From Longimicrobium sp. (GTDB lineage Bacteria; Gemmatimonadota; Gemmatimonadetes; Longimicrobiales; Longimicrobiaceae): a stretch of DNA of 64,000 nucleotides. The stretch lies in NCBI GenBank assembly GCA_036389135.1, contig DASVQP010000044.1:1-64000 (forward strand), written 5' to 3'. Made by a program: the position numbers and the translations under genes. Numbering within the stretch: the first letter of the stretch is position 1; every line of letters begins with the position of its first letter. Shown here one piece after another: positions 33,435-42,142 of the stretch. Under the pieces are notes generated by a model. That model had not been told where the DNA came from and searched no databases. It worked only from the letters and a program-made list of their open reading frames with translations.

Positions 33435-33890
33435 ATGAACCGAGCCTTTGTGCGGCCCGTAGCCACGGCGCTGCTGTGCCTGCCGGTACTGAACGGCTGC
33501 TTCGCCTACGCACCGGCCGCGGGCGGCGACCCGCCGGCGCCCAGCCGGGTGCGGGTGCTCCTGACCCGGCCGATGGACGTGCGCCTCACCAACGTCACGG
33601 CCAACAACGTCGCGGTGGCCGAGGGCGAGGTGGTCTCCACCACGCGCGACACGCTGACCATCTCCGCGCTCTGGCTCAGGGCGGGGACGGGGTACGAGTT
33701 CCCGGGGGCCGGCGAGACGGTGCGGATTCCGCGCGAACAGGTAGGGCGAATCGAGACCCGGCGCTTCTCGGCCGCGCGCTCGGTTGGGGTGGCCGTCCTC
33801 TCGGTGGGTCTGGGCGCCCTGCTGTTCGCGGGAGTGGGGAAGCTGACGGGGAGCGGCGACGGCGGCGGAGGACGCCCCAACCCGAGCTGA
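33435..33890 (+). CDS. Small lipoprotein with C-terminal hydrophobic segment
   Basis: A 151-residue exported protein. The signal MNRAFVRPVATALLCLPVLN ends at lipobox NGCF (Cys about 22). The mature part is a small beta-rich domain: SRVRVLLTRPMDVRLTNVTAN, GEVVSTTRDTLTISALWL, and VRIPREQVGRIETRRFS. A hydrophobic stretch (SVGVAVLSVGLGALLFAGVG, about 118-137) and a Gly-rich end follow. This pattern of a beta domain with a terminal helix is frequent in lipoproteins of this kind of genome, but no family name is known to me. It lies between susD copy 1 and ftsH and is followed by a strong terminator. Confidence 0.65.
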   Translation: MNRAFVRPVATALLCLPVLNGCFAYAPAAGGDPPAPSRVRVLLTRPMDVRLTNVTANNVAVAEGEVVSTTRDTLTISALWLRAGTGYEFPGAGETVRIPREQVGRIETRRFSAARSVGVAVLSVGLGALLFAGVGKLTGSGDGGGGRPNPS

Positions 33891-33910
33891 GCGCCACCCA
33901 CCTGCCTCAC

Positions 33911-33945
33911 CCCCGCCGCGCGGCTCATTGCGCGGCGGGGTTTTT
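33911..33945 (+). terminator. Intrinsic terminator
   Basis: CCCCGCCGCGC pairs with GCGCGGCGGGG and is followed by TTTTT (33941-33945). It is a textbook form and ends the transcript of the small lipoprotein gene, 20 bases after its stop. Confidence 0.88.
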
Positions 33946-33998
33946 CGTGCGGTTCGCGAGGCCCGTGGGTGGCCCGCCTCTTGCGCCCGCCCGGCGCC

Positions 33999-35993
33999 AT
34001 GGCAACTCCTCCCAACGTTCCCAACGAACGCCGAAAAGCAGGCAACGACCGGCGGACGAAGAGCGGCGGGTTCGATCCGCGGCGCACCCGCTTCGGCATC
34101 GGGCCCCTCCTCCTCTTCCTGGCGGCGCTGCTGGCGCTCAACGTCCTGTTCACCAACCGCGGCCCCACCAAATTGGGGTACAGCGAGCTCAAGGGCCGCA
34201 TCCGCCAGGGCCAGGTGGCGCGCGCCACCCTAAGCACCACCGCCATCACCGCCGTGCCGCGCGACTCCGTGGGCCCCAAGGGGCGCGTGGTGTGGCGCAG
34301 CGAGCGCATCGTGGGCGAGGACGCGGCACTGACCGGAATCCTGGACCAGGCGGGGGTGCGCTACGAGTACGAGCAGCCCTCCCGCTGGACCGGGCTGGTG
34401 ATGCTCTTCCTCCCCCTGCTGGTGCTGGTGGGGCTCTTCACCTTCTTCACCCGCCGCATGAACCCCACGCAGGGTGTGCTCACGGTGGGAAAGAGCCGCG
34501 CGCGCATCGTGGGCGAGGAGGGGACGGGCGTCACCTTCGACGACGTGGCGGGGGTGGACGAGGCGAAGCAGGAGACGTACGAGGTGGTGGAGTTCCTCAA
34601 GCACCCGGAGAAGTTCGCCAAGCTGGGCGCCAAGATCCCCAAGGGCGTCCTCCTGGTGGGCCCGCCGGGGACGGGGAAGACGCTCCTGGCGCGCGCCGTG
34701 GCGGGCGAGGCGGGGGTCACCTTCTTCTCCATCAGCGGCGCCGAGTTCGTGGAGATGTTCGTGGGCGTGGGCGCCGCGCGGGTGCGCGACCTGTTCGCGC
34801 AGGCCAAGGCGCAGTCGCCGTGCATCATCTTCATCGACGAGCTGGACGCGCTGGGGAAGGCCCGCGGGCCCGGCGGCGTGCTGGGCGGCAACGACGAGCG
34901 CGAGCAGACGCTGAACCAGCTCCTGGTGGAGATGGACGGCTTCGACCCGCGCATGGCCGTCATCATCATGGCCGCCACCAACCGCCCGGAGATCCTGGAC
35001 CCCGCGCTGCTGCGCCCCGGCCGCTTCGACCGGCAGATCCTGGTGGACCGCCCCGACGTCAACGGCCGGCTGGAGATCCTGCGCATCCACGCCAAGGACG
35101 TGCAGCTTGGCGAGGACGTGAACCTGGAAAAGATCGCCCGCCGCACCCCCGGCTTCGTGGGCGCGGACCTGGCGAACCTCCTCAACGAGGCGGCGCTCCT
35201 GGCCGCGCGGCGCGACCTGGCCGCGGTGACGCTCAAGGAGATCGACGACGCGGTGGACCGCATCATCGCGGGGCTGGAGAAGAAGAACCGGCTGATCAAC
35301 GAGAAGGAGCGCACCATCGTGGCCTACCACGAGGCGGGCCACGCCATCGTCGCCGAGCGGGTGCCCACGGCCGACCCGGTGCACAAGATCTCCATCATCC
35401 CGCGCGGCGTGGCGGCGCTGGGCTACACGCAGCAGCTCCCCACCGAGGACCGCTACCTGCTCACCAAGCAGGAGCTGATGGACCGCATCGCCGTGCTCCT
35501 GGGCGGCCGCGTGGCGGAGGAGATCGTCTTCAACGAGATCTCCACCGGCGCGGGGAACGACCTGGAGCGGGTGACGGAGCTGGCGCGCAGCATGGTGATG
35601 GAGTACGGGATGAGCCGCGAGCTGGGCCCGGTGAACCTCGCCGGCCCGCGCCGCAGCCAGTTCCTGCAGGGCTCCGACGGCGGCACCTCGCAACGCTCGT
35701 ACAGCGAGGAGACCGCCCGCGCAATTGACGCCGAGATCCGCGGCCTGATCGACGGGACGTACGAGCGGGTGCGGCGCATCCTGACGCAGGACCGCGAGGT
35801 GCTGGAGGTGCTCTCGCAGCGCCTGCTGGAGGTGGAGGTGGTGGACGAGGCGGACCTGCGGCGGATCATGAACCTTCCGCCGCGCACCCACGAGCCGTCC
35901 GAGGACCGCATCGTGGTGCCCCCGCCTCCCAAGGGCGGCCTGATGGACGACGACACCCGCGCCGCCTCGTCGGCGCGCGGCGCGGACCGATAA
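33999..35993 (+). CDS. ftsH: ATP-dependent zinc metalloprotease FtsH
   Basis: A 664-residue membrane AAA+ protease that extracts and degrades membrane and short-lived proteins as a hexamer. Two membrane helices (about 33-51 and 131-151) flank a small periplasmic domain. The AAA domain has Walker A GPPGTGKT (221-228), Walker [12 protein letters not shown] (about 277-287) and the second region of homology [19 protein letters not shown]. The protease domain carries HEAGH (about 444-448) and a downstream acidic zinc ligand in GAGNDLE. The N-terminal 30 residues are basic and longer than in E. coli. ATG at 33999 is preferred; an in-frame upstream ATG-like codon has no binding site. A small acidic protein gene follows by 13 bases. 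Confidence 0.95.
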   Translation: MATPPNVPNERRKAGNDRRTKSGGFDPRRTRFGIGPLLLFLAALLALNVLFTNRGPTKLGYSELKGRIRQGQVARATLSTTAITAVPRDSVGPKGRVVWRSERIVGEDAALTGILDQAGVRYEYEQPSRWTGLVMLFLPLLVLVGLFTFFTRRMNPTQGVLTVGKSRARIVGEEGTGVTFDDVAGVDEAKQETYEVVEFLKHPEKFAKLGAKIPKGVLLVGPPGTGKTLLARAVAGEAGVTFFSISGAEFVEMFVGVGAARVRDLFAQAKAQSPCIIFIDELDALGKARGPGGVLGGNDEREQTLNQLLVEMDGFDPRMAVIIMAATNRPEILDPALLRPGRFDRQILVDRPDVNGRLEILRIHAKDVQLGEDVNLEKIARRTPGFVGADLANLLNEAALLAARRDLAAVTLKEIDDAVDRIIAGLEKKNRLINEKERTIVAYHEAGHAIVAERVPTADPVHKISIIPRGVAALGYTQQLPTEDRYLLTKQELMDRIAVLLGGRVAEEIVFNEISTGAGNDLERVTELARSMVMEYGMSRELGPVNLAGPRRSQFLQGSDGGTSQRSYSEETARAIDAEIRGLIDGTYERVRRILTQDREVLEVLSQRLLEVEVVDEADLRRIMNLPPRTHEPSEDRIVVPPPPKGGLMDDDTRAASSARGADR

Positions 35994-36006
35994 CGGAGGA
36001 GGAACG

Positions 36007-36186
36007 GTGCCCAAGGATCCACGCTACAGCGACAAGAGCCCCCACACGGCCGACGAGCAGGGTGCTCCGGCGCCGGAGCGGCCCACCAACACCGACGAAG
36101 CCGCGGGGATGAGCAACCAGGAGGGCCGCGGCCCCTCGCAGGCCGAAGGCGAGCGCGAGGAGGACGGCGACGGGGACGGAAACTAG
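36007..36186 (+). CDS. Small acidic hydrophilic protein after ftsH
   Basis: A 59-residue frame starting GTG at 36007 with GGAGGAGGAAC immediately ahead, a very strong ribosome binding site. It ends TAG at 36184-36186. The product (PKDPRYSDKSPHTADEQGAP...GDGDGN) is hydrophilic, rich in Asp, Glu, Gly and Pro, and probably disordered. No family is recognised. It is only 13 bases behind ftsH, so it is in the same transcript and could be an FtsH substrate or adaptor, though nothing but position supports this. The GC-rich hairpin at 36223-36254 follows and may be the end of the transcript. Confidence 0.6.
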   Translation: MPKDPRYSDKSPHTADEQGAPAPERPTNTDEAAGMSNQEGRGPSQAEGEREEDGDGDGN

Positions 36187-36222
36187 CGCCCGCCCCGGCG
36201 GACCCCCGCTCCCCCACCGAAA

Positions 36223-36254
36223 CGCCCCTCCCCCGAACCACCGGGGGAGGGGCG
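36223..36254. terminator. GC-rich hairpin of the GCCCCTCCCC family
   Basis: CGCCCCTCCCCC (36223-36234) pairs with GGGGGAGGGGCG (36243-36254) around an eight-base loop. It follows the small gene after ftsH and lies before the next promoter, so it is a probable terminator although no T tract is present. Confidence 0.55.
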
Positions 36255-36328
36255 TCCGGCGTGTCTCTGCACCGCGCGTCAGATCGGGGGAAAGAAGGTT
36301 ATCTGTCACGCGGGAGAGCCCCGCAGCC

Positions 36329-36674
36329 TTGACAGTTTTGGGCGGCGCCGCTATTAACGGAGGGTGAAAGTTTCGTTTCACCGATACATAGTTAGCCGGG
36401 AAACACGGTCCTGAGACCTCCGGCACCCCCGTTAGCCCGCTGGAATGCGAGCCTCTCGCATACCACGTGCTGACATGTTTTATGTTTGTACAACCTTTTG
36501 CTGGGGCCTCCCGCGGGAGGCGCTTTGCCACGCAGCACGCCCACGCAGGTCCCACGATGCCCGCCTGAGGGATCGACCGGCGGAGGCACGAGGGAGTCAC
36601 AACGGTGCACGGCGCACGCCGGGCCCGTATCAACCGACTGCCGGCAACTGCCGGCAATCTCCCGGAGGACAAGT
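36329..36674 (+). promoter_or_regulatory. Promoter and long structured leader of susC copy 2
   Basis: TTGACA (36329-36334) and TATTAA (36352-36357) with a 17-base spacer. The leader is about 311 nt, matching copy 1. The hairpin ATGCGA-GCCTC-TCGCAT (36445-36461) has a different loop but the same stem, and lies 88 bases after the -10 and 230 before the ATG (88 and 232 in copy 1). The CGTGCTGACATG segment, the GCCTCCC...GGGAGGC hairpin, the TTGCCACGCAGCACGCCCA region and the TGCCGGC hairpin (36639-36656) before CTCCCGGAGGA all recur in the same order. Confidence 0.7.
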
Positions 36675-39600
36675 ATGAGAGAAGTCCGTTGGCTTTTCGC
36701 GGCGGTCGTCGCCGCGGCCACGGCGTCCACTCCGCTGGCGGCCCAGGAGCCGGCAACGGTGACCGGACGTGTGACCAACGCGGCAGGCGCTCCCGAAAGC
36801 GCCGTGACCGTGCGCATCAGCTCCCTTGCGGCCGGCACCACCACGGCGCAGGACGGCACGTACCGCCTGGTGGTTCCCGCGTCGCGCCTGCAGTCGGCGC
36901 GCCAGGTCACCATCACCGCTTCGCGCGTGGGCCTCGCCCCGCAGTCGCGCACGGTGACGCTCTCCCCGGGTGCCGCGCTCACGCAGAACTTCCAGCTCGG
37001 CGCGCAGGCGCTCGGCCTTGAAGGGCTGGTGGTGACCGCGCTCGGCATCACGCGCGAAGACCGCGCCATGTCGACCTCGGTGCAGAGCGTGCAGGGCTCG
37101 GACCTCACGCAGGCCCGCGAGACGAACGTCGTCAACTCGCTCTCCGGCAAGGTGGCCGGCGTGACGGTGACCAACGCCGGCCCGCAGGGCGGCTCGGCGC
37201 GCGTGGTGATCCGCGGCGCCAACTCCATCGCCGGCAACAACCAGCCGCTGTTCGTGGTGGACGGCGTGCCGGTGAGCAACGCTTCGCCCAGCTACGGCGC
37301 GAACCGCGGCTTCGGCGGCGTGGACTACGGCAATGCCGCCGGCGACATCAACCCGGACCTCATCGAGTCGGTGACGGTCCTCAAGGGGCCCAACGCGGCG
37401 GCGCTCTACGGGTCGCGCGCGGCGAACGGCGCCATCGTCATCACCACCAAGCGTGGCCGCCAGGGCCGCAGCCAGCTCACGGTCAGCCAGAACCTGAGCC
37501 GCGAGACGCCGCTGCGCCTGCCCACCTACCAGAACGAGTACGGCCAGGGGCTGGGCGGCAAGTTCGCGTACGTGAACGGCAAGGGCGGCGGCACCTGGGA
37601 CGGCGTGGACGAGAGCTGGGGCCCGCGCCTCGACGGCACGATCCGCCCGCAGTTCTTTGGCGAGGGCCCGTGGGAGGCGCACCCGAACAACGTGCGTGAC
37701 TTCTTCGACACCGGCCTCACCTCCAACACCAACGTGCAGTTCAGCGCGGGCAACGAGCGCTCGGACGCGCTCATCTCGGCCTCGCACCTGAACCAGGCGG
37801 GGATGTACCCGGGGATGGAGCTGCGCCGCACCACCGTGGCGGTCAACGGCGGCACGAGCCTCTCCAACCGGGTGCGCGCCAACGCCTCGGTGCAGTACAT
37901 CAACTCCGACGGCAACAACCGTCCGGGCGTCGGCTACGAGGGCGACAACCCGATGCTGCAGTTCGTGTGGTTCGGCCGCCAGGTGGACACCAACCGTCTT
38001 CGTCAGACGCGCGACGAGAACGGGAACATGTACAACTGGAACCACAACTACCACTCGAACCCGTTCTGGATCGCGCAGGAGAACGAGAACACCGACGCGC
38101 GCGACCGCCTCATCGGCAACGTGTCGGGCACGTACAACTTCACCGACTGGCTGAGCGCGACCGTGCGCTCGGGCACGGACTTCTACCAGGACCAGCGCCA
38201 GCGCAACTTCGCCGCCGGCACGGTGGGCGTGAACCTGCAGAACGGCTCGGTGGGCAGCAACGGCGCGTTCAACACCTGGGACGTGTTCTTCCAGGAGACG
38301 AACACGGACCTCCTGATCCGCGCCGACCGCAGCCTGGGCGACCACTTCACGGTGGACGCGAGCGTCGGCGGCAACCGCCGCGACCAGGAGACGCGCAACG
38401 AGTACACCGAGGTGCTCAACCTGACGGCCCCGGACGTGTTCAACCTGGGCAACCGCGCGGAAGACCCGTACTCGGACGTGTACCGCACGGACAAGCGTGT
38501 GAACTCGCTGTACGGGCAGGCGAACTTCGGGTACCGCGACATGGTGTTCGTGGACGTGACGGGGCGCAACGACTGGTCCTCCACGCTTCCCGAGGGGAAC
38601 AACTCGTACTTCTACCCGTCGCTCTCCGGCTCGGTGATCCTGACGGACGTCTTCCCGTCGTTCGACCTGGCCAACACCCTCAGCTTCGCCAAGCTGCGCG
38701 CGAGCTGGGCGCGGGTGGGCAACGACGCGGACCCGTACCAGCTGCGCAACACCTACACTTCGCTGGACCCGTTCAACGGCGTTCCCACCTTCACGGTGCC
38801 GAACACCATCGCGAACGCGGACCTGAAGCCGGAGCAGACCGAGTCGGTGGAGTTCGGCGCCGAGATGCGCTTCCTGCGCGACCGCGCGGCGCTGGAGGTG
38901 ACGTACTACGACGCCGCCACCACCAACCAGATCCTGACGGCGCCGGTATCGGCCGCCAGCGGGTTCACGGCCCAGGTGGTGAACGCGGGCCGTGTGACTA
39001 ACCGCGGCATCGAAGTGCAGGCCAACCTGGTGCCGCTGCGCCTGAGCAACGGCTTCGAGTGGAGCGTGACGACCAACTACGCGCGCAACCGCAACCGCGT
39101 CGAGGAGCTGGTCGAGGGGATCAGCACCGTGCAGCTCGGCTCGTACTGGGGCGTGACGTCGGAAGCGCGCGAGGGCGAGAAGTACGGCGCGCTGTTCGGC
39201 ACCCCCTACCGCCGCGTCACCGACCCGAACAGCCGCTTCTTCGGCCAGAAGATCATCGGCGCGACCGGCGTTCCGCTGCGCGGCTCAGCCAAGGAAGTGC
39301 TCGGGCACTACACGCCGGACTGGATCGGCTCGCTGCGCAACGAGTTCCGCTTCCGCGGCGCGCACCTGTCGTTCCTGCTCGACGCGCGCCAGGGCGGCGA
39401 GATCTTCTCGGTGACCCACATGTTCGGCCGCTACGCGGGCGTGCTCGAGGAGACGCTTGCGGGGCGCGAGGAAGACCTGGTGATCGAAGGGGTGCGGATC
39501 GTGGGCAACGACACGATCGCGAACACCGTGGGTGTGGATGGCGAATCGTACTGGGGCGGGCTCTACAACCTGCACGAGGCGCACATCACCGACGGCTCCT

Positions 39601-39833
39601 TCGTGAAGCTGCGCGAAGTGGTGCTGGGGTACAACGTCCCCACCTCCATGACCCGCCGGTTCGGCGTCGCGGGGATGAACGTCTCCCTGGTGGGCCGCAA
39701 CCTGAAGCTGTGGACGGATACCCCGCACATCGACCCTGAGACGGCGTTCGACGCCAGCAACGCCCAGGGCTTCGAGTTCGGGCAGTTCCCGTCCGCCCGG
39801 AGCTGGGGCTTCAACATCTCCGTGACCCCCTAA
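36675..39833 (+). CDS. SusC-type TonB-linked outer-membrane receptor, copy 2
   Basis: A 1,052-residue outer-membrane receptor. The signal peptide ends near PLAAQ; the carboxypeptidase-like domain (about 27-110) repeats copy 1 almost exactly (VTGRVTNAAGAPESAVTVRI). The plug holds VVNSLSGKVAGVTVTNAGPQ, QPLFVVDGVPVSN, NPDLIESVTVLKGPNAAALYG and GAIVITTKRG. The barrel then diverges fully from copy 1 and ends WGFNISVTP. A shared head and different barrel suggest different ligands with a common secretion or regulatory head. susD copy 2 lies 24 bases downstream. It has its own promoter and leader. No linked hydrolase indicates a substrate. Confidence 0.9.
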   Translation: MREVRWLFAAVVAAATASTPLAAQEPATVTGRVTNAAGAPESAVTVRISSLAAGTTTAQDGTYRLVVPASRLQSARQVTITASRVGLAPQSRTVTLSPGAALTQNFQLGAQALGLEGLVVTALGITREDRAMSTSVQSVQGSDLTQARETNVVNSLSGKVAGVTVTNAGPQGGSARVVIRGANSIAGNNQPLFVVDGVPVSNASPSYGANRGFGGVDYGNAAGDINPDLIESVTVLKGPNAAALYGSRAANGAIVITTKRGRQGRSQLTVSQNLSRETPLRLPTYQNEYGQGLGGKFAYVNGKGGGTWDGVDESWGPRLDGTIRPQFFGEGPWEAHPNNVRDFFDTGLTSNTNVQFSAGNERSDALISASHLNQAGMYPGMELRRTTVAVNGGTSLSNRVRANASVQYINSDGNNRPGVGYEGDNPMLQFVWFGRQVDTNRLRQTRDENGNMYNWNHNYHSNPFWIAQENENTDARDRLIGNVSGTYNFTDWLSATVRSGTDFYQDQRQRNFAAGTVGVNLQNGSVGSNGAFNTWDVFFQETNTDLLIRADRSLGDHFTVDASVGGNRRDQETRNEYTEVLNLTAPDVFNLGNRAEDPYSDVYRTDKRVNSLYGQANFGYRDMVFVDVTGRNDWSSTLPEGNNSYFYPSLSGSVILTDVFPSFDLANTLSFAKLRASWARVGNDADPYQLRNTYTSLDPFNGVPTFTVPNTIANADLKPEQTESVEFGAEMRFLRDRAALEVTYYDAATTNQILTAPVSAASGFTAQVVNAGRVTNRGIEVQANLVPLRLSNGFEWSVTTNYARNRNRVEELVEGISTVQLGSYWGVTSEAREGEKYGALFGTPYRRVTDPNSRFFGQKIIGATGVPLRGSAKEVLGHYTPDWIGSLRNEFRFRGAHLSFLLDARQGGEIFSVTHMFGRYAGVLEETLAGREEDLVIEGVRIVGNDTIANTVGVDGESYWGGLYNLHEAHITDGSFVKLREVVLGYNVPTSMTRRFGVAGMNVSLVGRNLKLWTDTPHIDPETAFDASNAQGFEFGQFPSARSWGFNISVTP

Positions 39834-39857
39834 ACCGACCCCGGACGCATAAACGAT

Positions 39858-41309
39858 ATGAGAACTTCGAAACTCTTTGCCGCCGCGTCCGCGCTGGCGC
39901 TCGCCCTTGGGGCGAGCGCCTGCGACGCGGGGCTGACCGAGATCAACGAGAACCCGAACGACCCCGAGGTGGTGCCGGCGGACAACGTGTTCGCCAGCGG
40001 TGTATCGGCCGGGGTGAGCCGCGTGTTCGGGGCGAACTTCAACATGACGCTGACGGCCCTGTGGGCGCAGCACATGGCGAAGATCCAGTACATCGACGAG
40101 GACCGCTACGACCTGCGCGACCAGGCGGTGAACACCCACTGGACCGCGTTCTACTCGGGGCCGCTCCGCGACTTCCAGGACGTGGTCAACAGCGGCAAGG
40201 CGAACACCCGCCCCAACGTGGAAGCGCAGGGGCTGGTGATGCGCTCCTGGCTGTACCAGATCATGACGGACGCGTGGGGCGACATTCCGTACTCCGAGGC
40301 CCTTCAGGGCACCGGTGAGGTGCGGATCGTCACGCCCAAGTACGACACCCAGGAGCAGATCTACACCGGGATCCTGGCGGACCTCAAGCGCGCGAACGAC
40401 ATCATCACTCCCGCCGGGCAGGCCGTGACCGCGGGCGACCTGATCTACGGCGGTGACGTCACGCACTGGAAGAAGTTCGCGAACTCGCTGCGGCTGCGCG
40501 CGGCCATGCGCCTGTCGCAGGTGAACCCGACCCTGTCGCGCACGGAGGCGGCGGCCGCCATCGCGGCGGGCGTGTTCACGGACAACGACGACAACGCCCT
40601 GCTCCACTTCACGGAGTCGGCGCCCAGCCAGAGCCCGCTGTACCTCAACCAACTGGGGTACGGCGGCCAGCGCGACGATCATGGTGTCAGCGCCACCATG
40701 GTCAACACGCTGAAGGCGCTCAACGACCCGCGCCTCCCGGTGTACGCGCAGCCCGCACCGTCGGACGCGCAGTACCGCGGCGCCATGAACGGCCCCACGG
40801 ACGCCAACGCCGCGCAGATCAACACGATCTCGCGTCTGGGCGAGTACTTCCTGGCGGCCGACTGGCCGGCGCCGCTGATGACCTACGCGGAGGTGCTGTT
40901 CCTTCGCGCCGAGGCGACCCAGCGCGGCTACGTGGCGGGTGACGCCGCGGCGCTGTACCGGGCGGGCATCCGCGCCTCGATGGAGATGTACGACGTGCCC
41001 ACGGCGAGCATCAACGCGTACATCGCCCAGCCGTCGGTGGCGTACAACGGGCTGACCTCGATCGCGCAGCAGAAGTGGATCGCGCTGTTCATGAACGGCC
41101 CCGAGGCGTACTCCGAAATCCGCCGCCTGAACTCGCCGACCCTCACCCCGGCTTCGGGGAGCGTGATCGGCGCGCGGATCCCGGTGCGGATCTTCTACCC
41201 GACCAACGAGGAGTCGTACAACAAGGCGAACCTCGAGGCGGCCGTCGCACGCAACGGCGGCCAGGGCATCCCCGAGGGGCTGCTTACGCCGGTGTGGTGG
41301 GACAAGTAG
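39858..41309 (+). CDS. SusD/RagB-type substrate-binding lipoprotein, copy 2
   Basis: A 483-residue surface lipoprotein working with SusC copy 2. The signal MRTSKLFAAASALALALGAS leads to a lipobox SACD (Cys about 22). It then carries LTEINENPNDPEVVPADNVF, an N-terminal SusD hallmark, and WGDIPYSEALQG (about 139-150). The helical repeats continue through THWKKFANSLRLRAAMRLSQ, and LMTYAEVLFLRAEATQRGY, QQKWIALFMNGPEAYSEIRR and YPTNEESYNKAN close it. This is a SusD-like family member (SusD/RagB group 2 style) distinct from copy 1. Co-transcribed with susC (24-base gap); a perfect terminator follows. Confidence 0.9.
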   Translation: MRTSKLFAAASALALALGASACDAGLTEINENPNDPEVVPADNVFASGVSAGVSRVFGANFNMTLTALWAQHMAKIQYIDEDRYDLRDQAVNTHWTAFYSGPLRDFQDVVNSGKANTRPNVEAQGLVMRSWLYQIMTDAWGDIPYSEALQGTGEVRIVTPKYDTQEQIYTGILADLKRANDIITPAGQAVTAGDLIYGGDVTHWKKFANSLRLRAAMRLSQVNPTLSRTEAAAAIAAGVFTDNDDNALLHFTESAPSQSPLYLNQLGYGGQRDDHGVSATMVNTLKALNDPRLPVYAQPAPSDAQYRGAMNGPTDANAAQINTISRLGEYFLAADWPAPLMTYAEVLFLRAEATQRGYVAGDAAALYRAGIRASMEMYDVPTASINAYIAQPSVAYNGLTSIAQQKWIALFMNGPEAYSEIRRLNSPTLTPASGSVIGARIPVRIFYPTNEESYNKANLEAAVARNGGQGIPEGLLTPVWWDK

Positions 41310-41324
41310 TCTGATGGAGTGAAA

Positions 41325-41355
41325 GAGCCCCCCGCGTTCCGCGGGGGGCTCTTTT
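41325..41355 (+). terminator. Intrinsic terminator of the second susCD unit
   Basis: GAGCCCCCCGCG (41325-41336) pairs with CGCGGGGGGCTC (41340-41351), followed by TTTT. A short loop of three bases makes it very stable. Confidence 0.88.
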
Positions 41356-41402
41356 CAGCAGGGTACACCTCCCCTCCCAGCTTTCAACGCGAGGCTTCCA
41401 TC

Positions 41403-41840
41403 ATGCGGCGAGCGATCGTGCGGCTCGGCTGTCTCTGCTCACTCGCCTTCGTGGCGGGGTGCGCAACGGGCACCGGCGGCAGCCTGCCCGAGCAGTCCCG
41501 GGCGCGCCAGGAACAGGATTACATCTCCACCGAGGAAGTGAGGGCAAGCACCGCCGTGAATGCGTACGAGGCGATCAGCTCGATGCGCGCCGCATGGTTG
41601 CGCAAGCGCGGCGAGCAGGGTTTCTCGCCCACGGACGTCATCGTCTACTACAACAACGCGCGCATGGGCGGGATCGAGTCGCTGCGCCAGATCTCGCTCG
41701 GTACGGTGACCTGGATCCGCTACTTCGACGCCCGGCGTGCCCAGTACCGTTACGGTTCGGGGCACAGCCAGGGCGCGATCCTGGTTTCCAGCGAGATGCA
41801 GGAGCAGGCGCCCCCGCCGCCCGCCCAGCGCCGGCCCTAG
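41403..41840 (+). CDS. Small lipoprotein with TonB-plug-like sequence
   Basis: A 145-residue lipoprotein (MRRAIVRLGCLCSLAFVAGC, lipobox Cys about 20). The mature chain contains STEEVRASTAVNAYEAISSM (about 46-65), a helix, and VIVYYNNARMGGIESLRQISLGTVTWIRYFDA (about 81-112). The latter resembles the small plug-like module of TonB receptors (VDG...I..LE.I plus a following strand), but no barrel follows. Single-domain lipoproteins of this kind are common in this group of bacteria; their role is not known to me. The tail is Pro/Gln-rich. It lies alone between the susCD terminator and a convergent gap with a hairpin array. Confidence 0.65.
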   Translation: MRRAIVRLGCLCSLAFVAGCATGTGGSLPEQSRARQEQDYISTEEVRASTAVNAYEAISSMRAAWLRKRGEQGFSPTDVIVYYNNARMGGIESLRQISLGTVTWIRYFDARRAQYRYGSGHSQGAILVSSEMQEQAPPPPAQRRP

Positions 41841-41882
41841 CGAAGCACGCCCGCAGCGGCCCAGCGACGATCGCGATCAAGG

Positions 41883-41916
41883 ACGCCCCTCCCCCGAACA
41901 GCCAGGGGAGGGGCGT
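41883..41916. terminator. GC-rich hairpin of the GCCCCTCCCC family
   Basis: ACGCCCCTCCCC (41883-41894) pairs with GGGGAGGGGCGT (41905-41916). It lies about 40 bases after the lipoprotein stop and before the hairpin array, so it may end that transcript. Confidence 0.55.
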
Positions 41917-41928
41917 TCGCGCAAGCCT

Positions 41929-42142
41929 GGCGACTGAAGTCGCGGCAACAACCGCGGGAAGTCCCCCTTCGGGGACTCCGGGTCTGATGCCGCGTTTCTC
42001 TAGCCGGCTTCAGCCGCCTTCGCGTGGTTCCAGCCGGCGGCTTTAGCCCGGCGATGCGGCACCGGCCCCGCCCCCCCATCCCGCCCCCGCAAACCTGCGA
42101 AGGCAGGTTTCCCGCGGTCGTTGCAGCGGTTTCAACCGCCGG
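41929..42142 (-). repeat. Hairpin array with altered stems
   Basis: Plus-strand order: GGCGAC-TGAA-GTCGC (41929-41943); AGTCCCC-CTTC-GGGGACT (41960-41977), where other arrays have AGTCCGC...GCGGACT; GCCGGC-TTCA-GCCGCC (about 42003-42018); a CCGGCGGC-TTTA-GCCCGGC form; then AAACCTGC-GAAG-GCAGGTTT (42091-42110) and GCGGT-TTCA-ACCGCC (about 42126-42140). The stem changes are made on both arms. The last hairpin overlaps the stop codon of the gene at 42132. Confidence 0.85.

Noticed and set aside
28592-33466. A 1,624-codon open frame on the minus strand opposite susCD copy 1
   Set aside because: It arises because GC-rich codons leave few stops on the antisense strand. It has no protein-family features and low-complexity composition, while the plus strand encodes complete SusC and SusD proteins.
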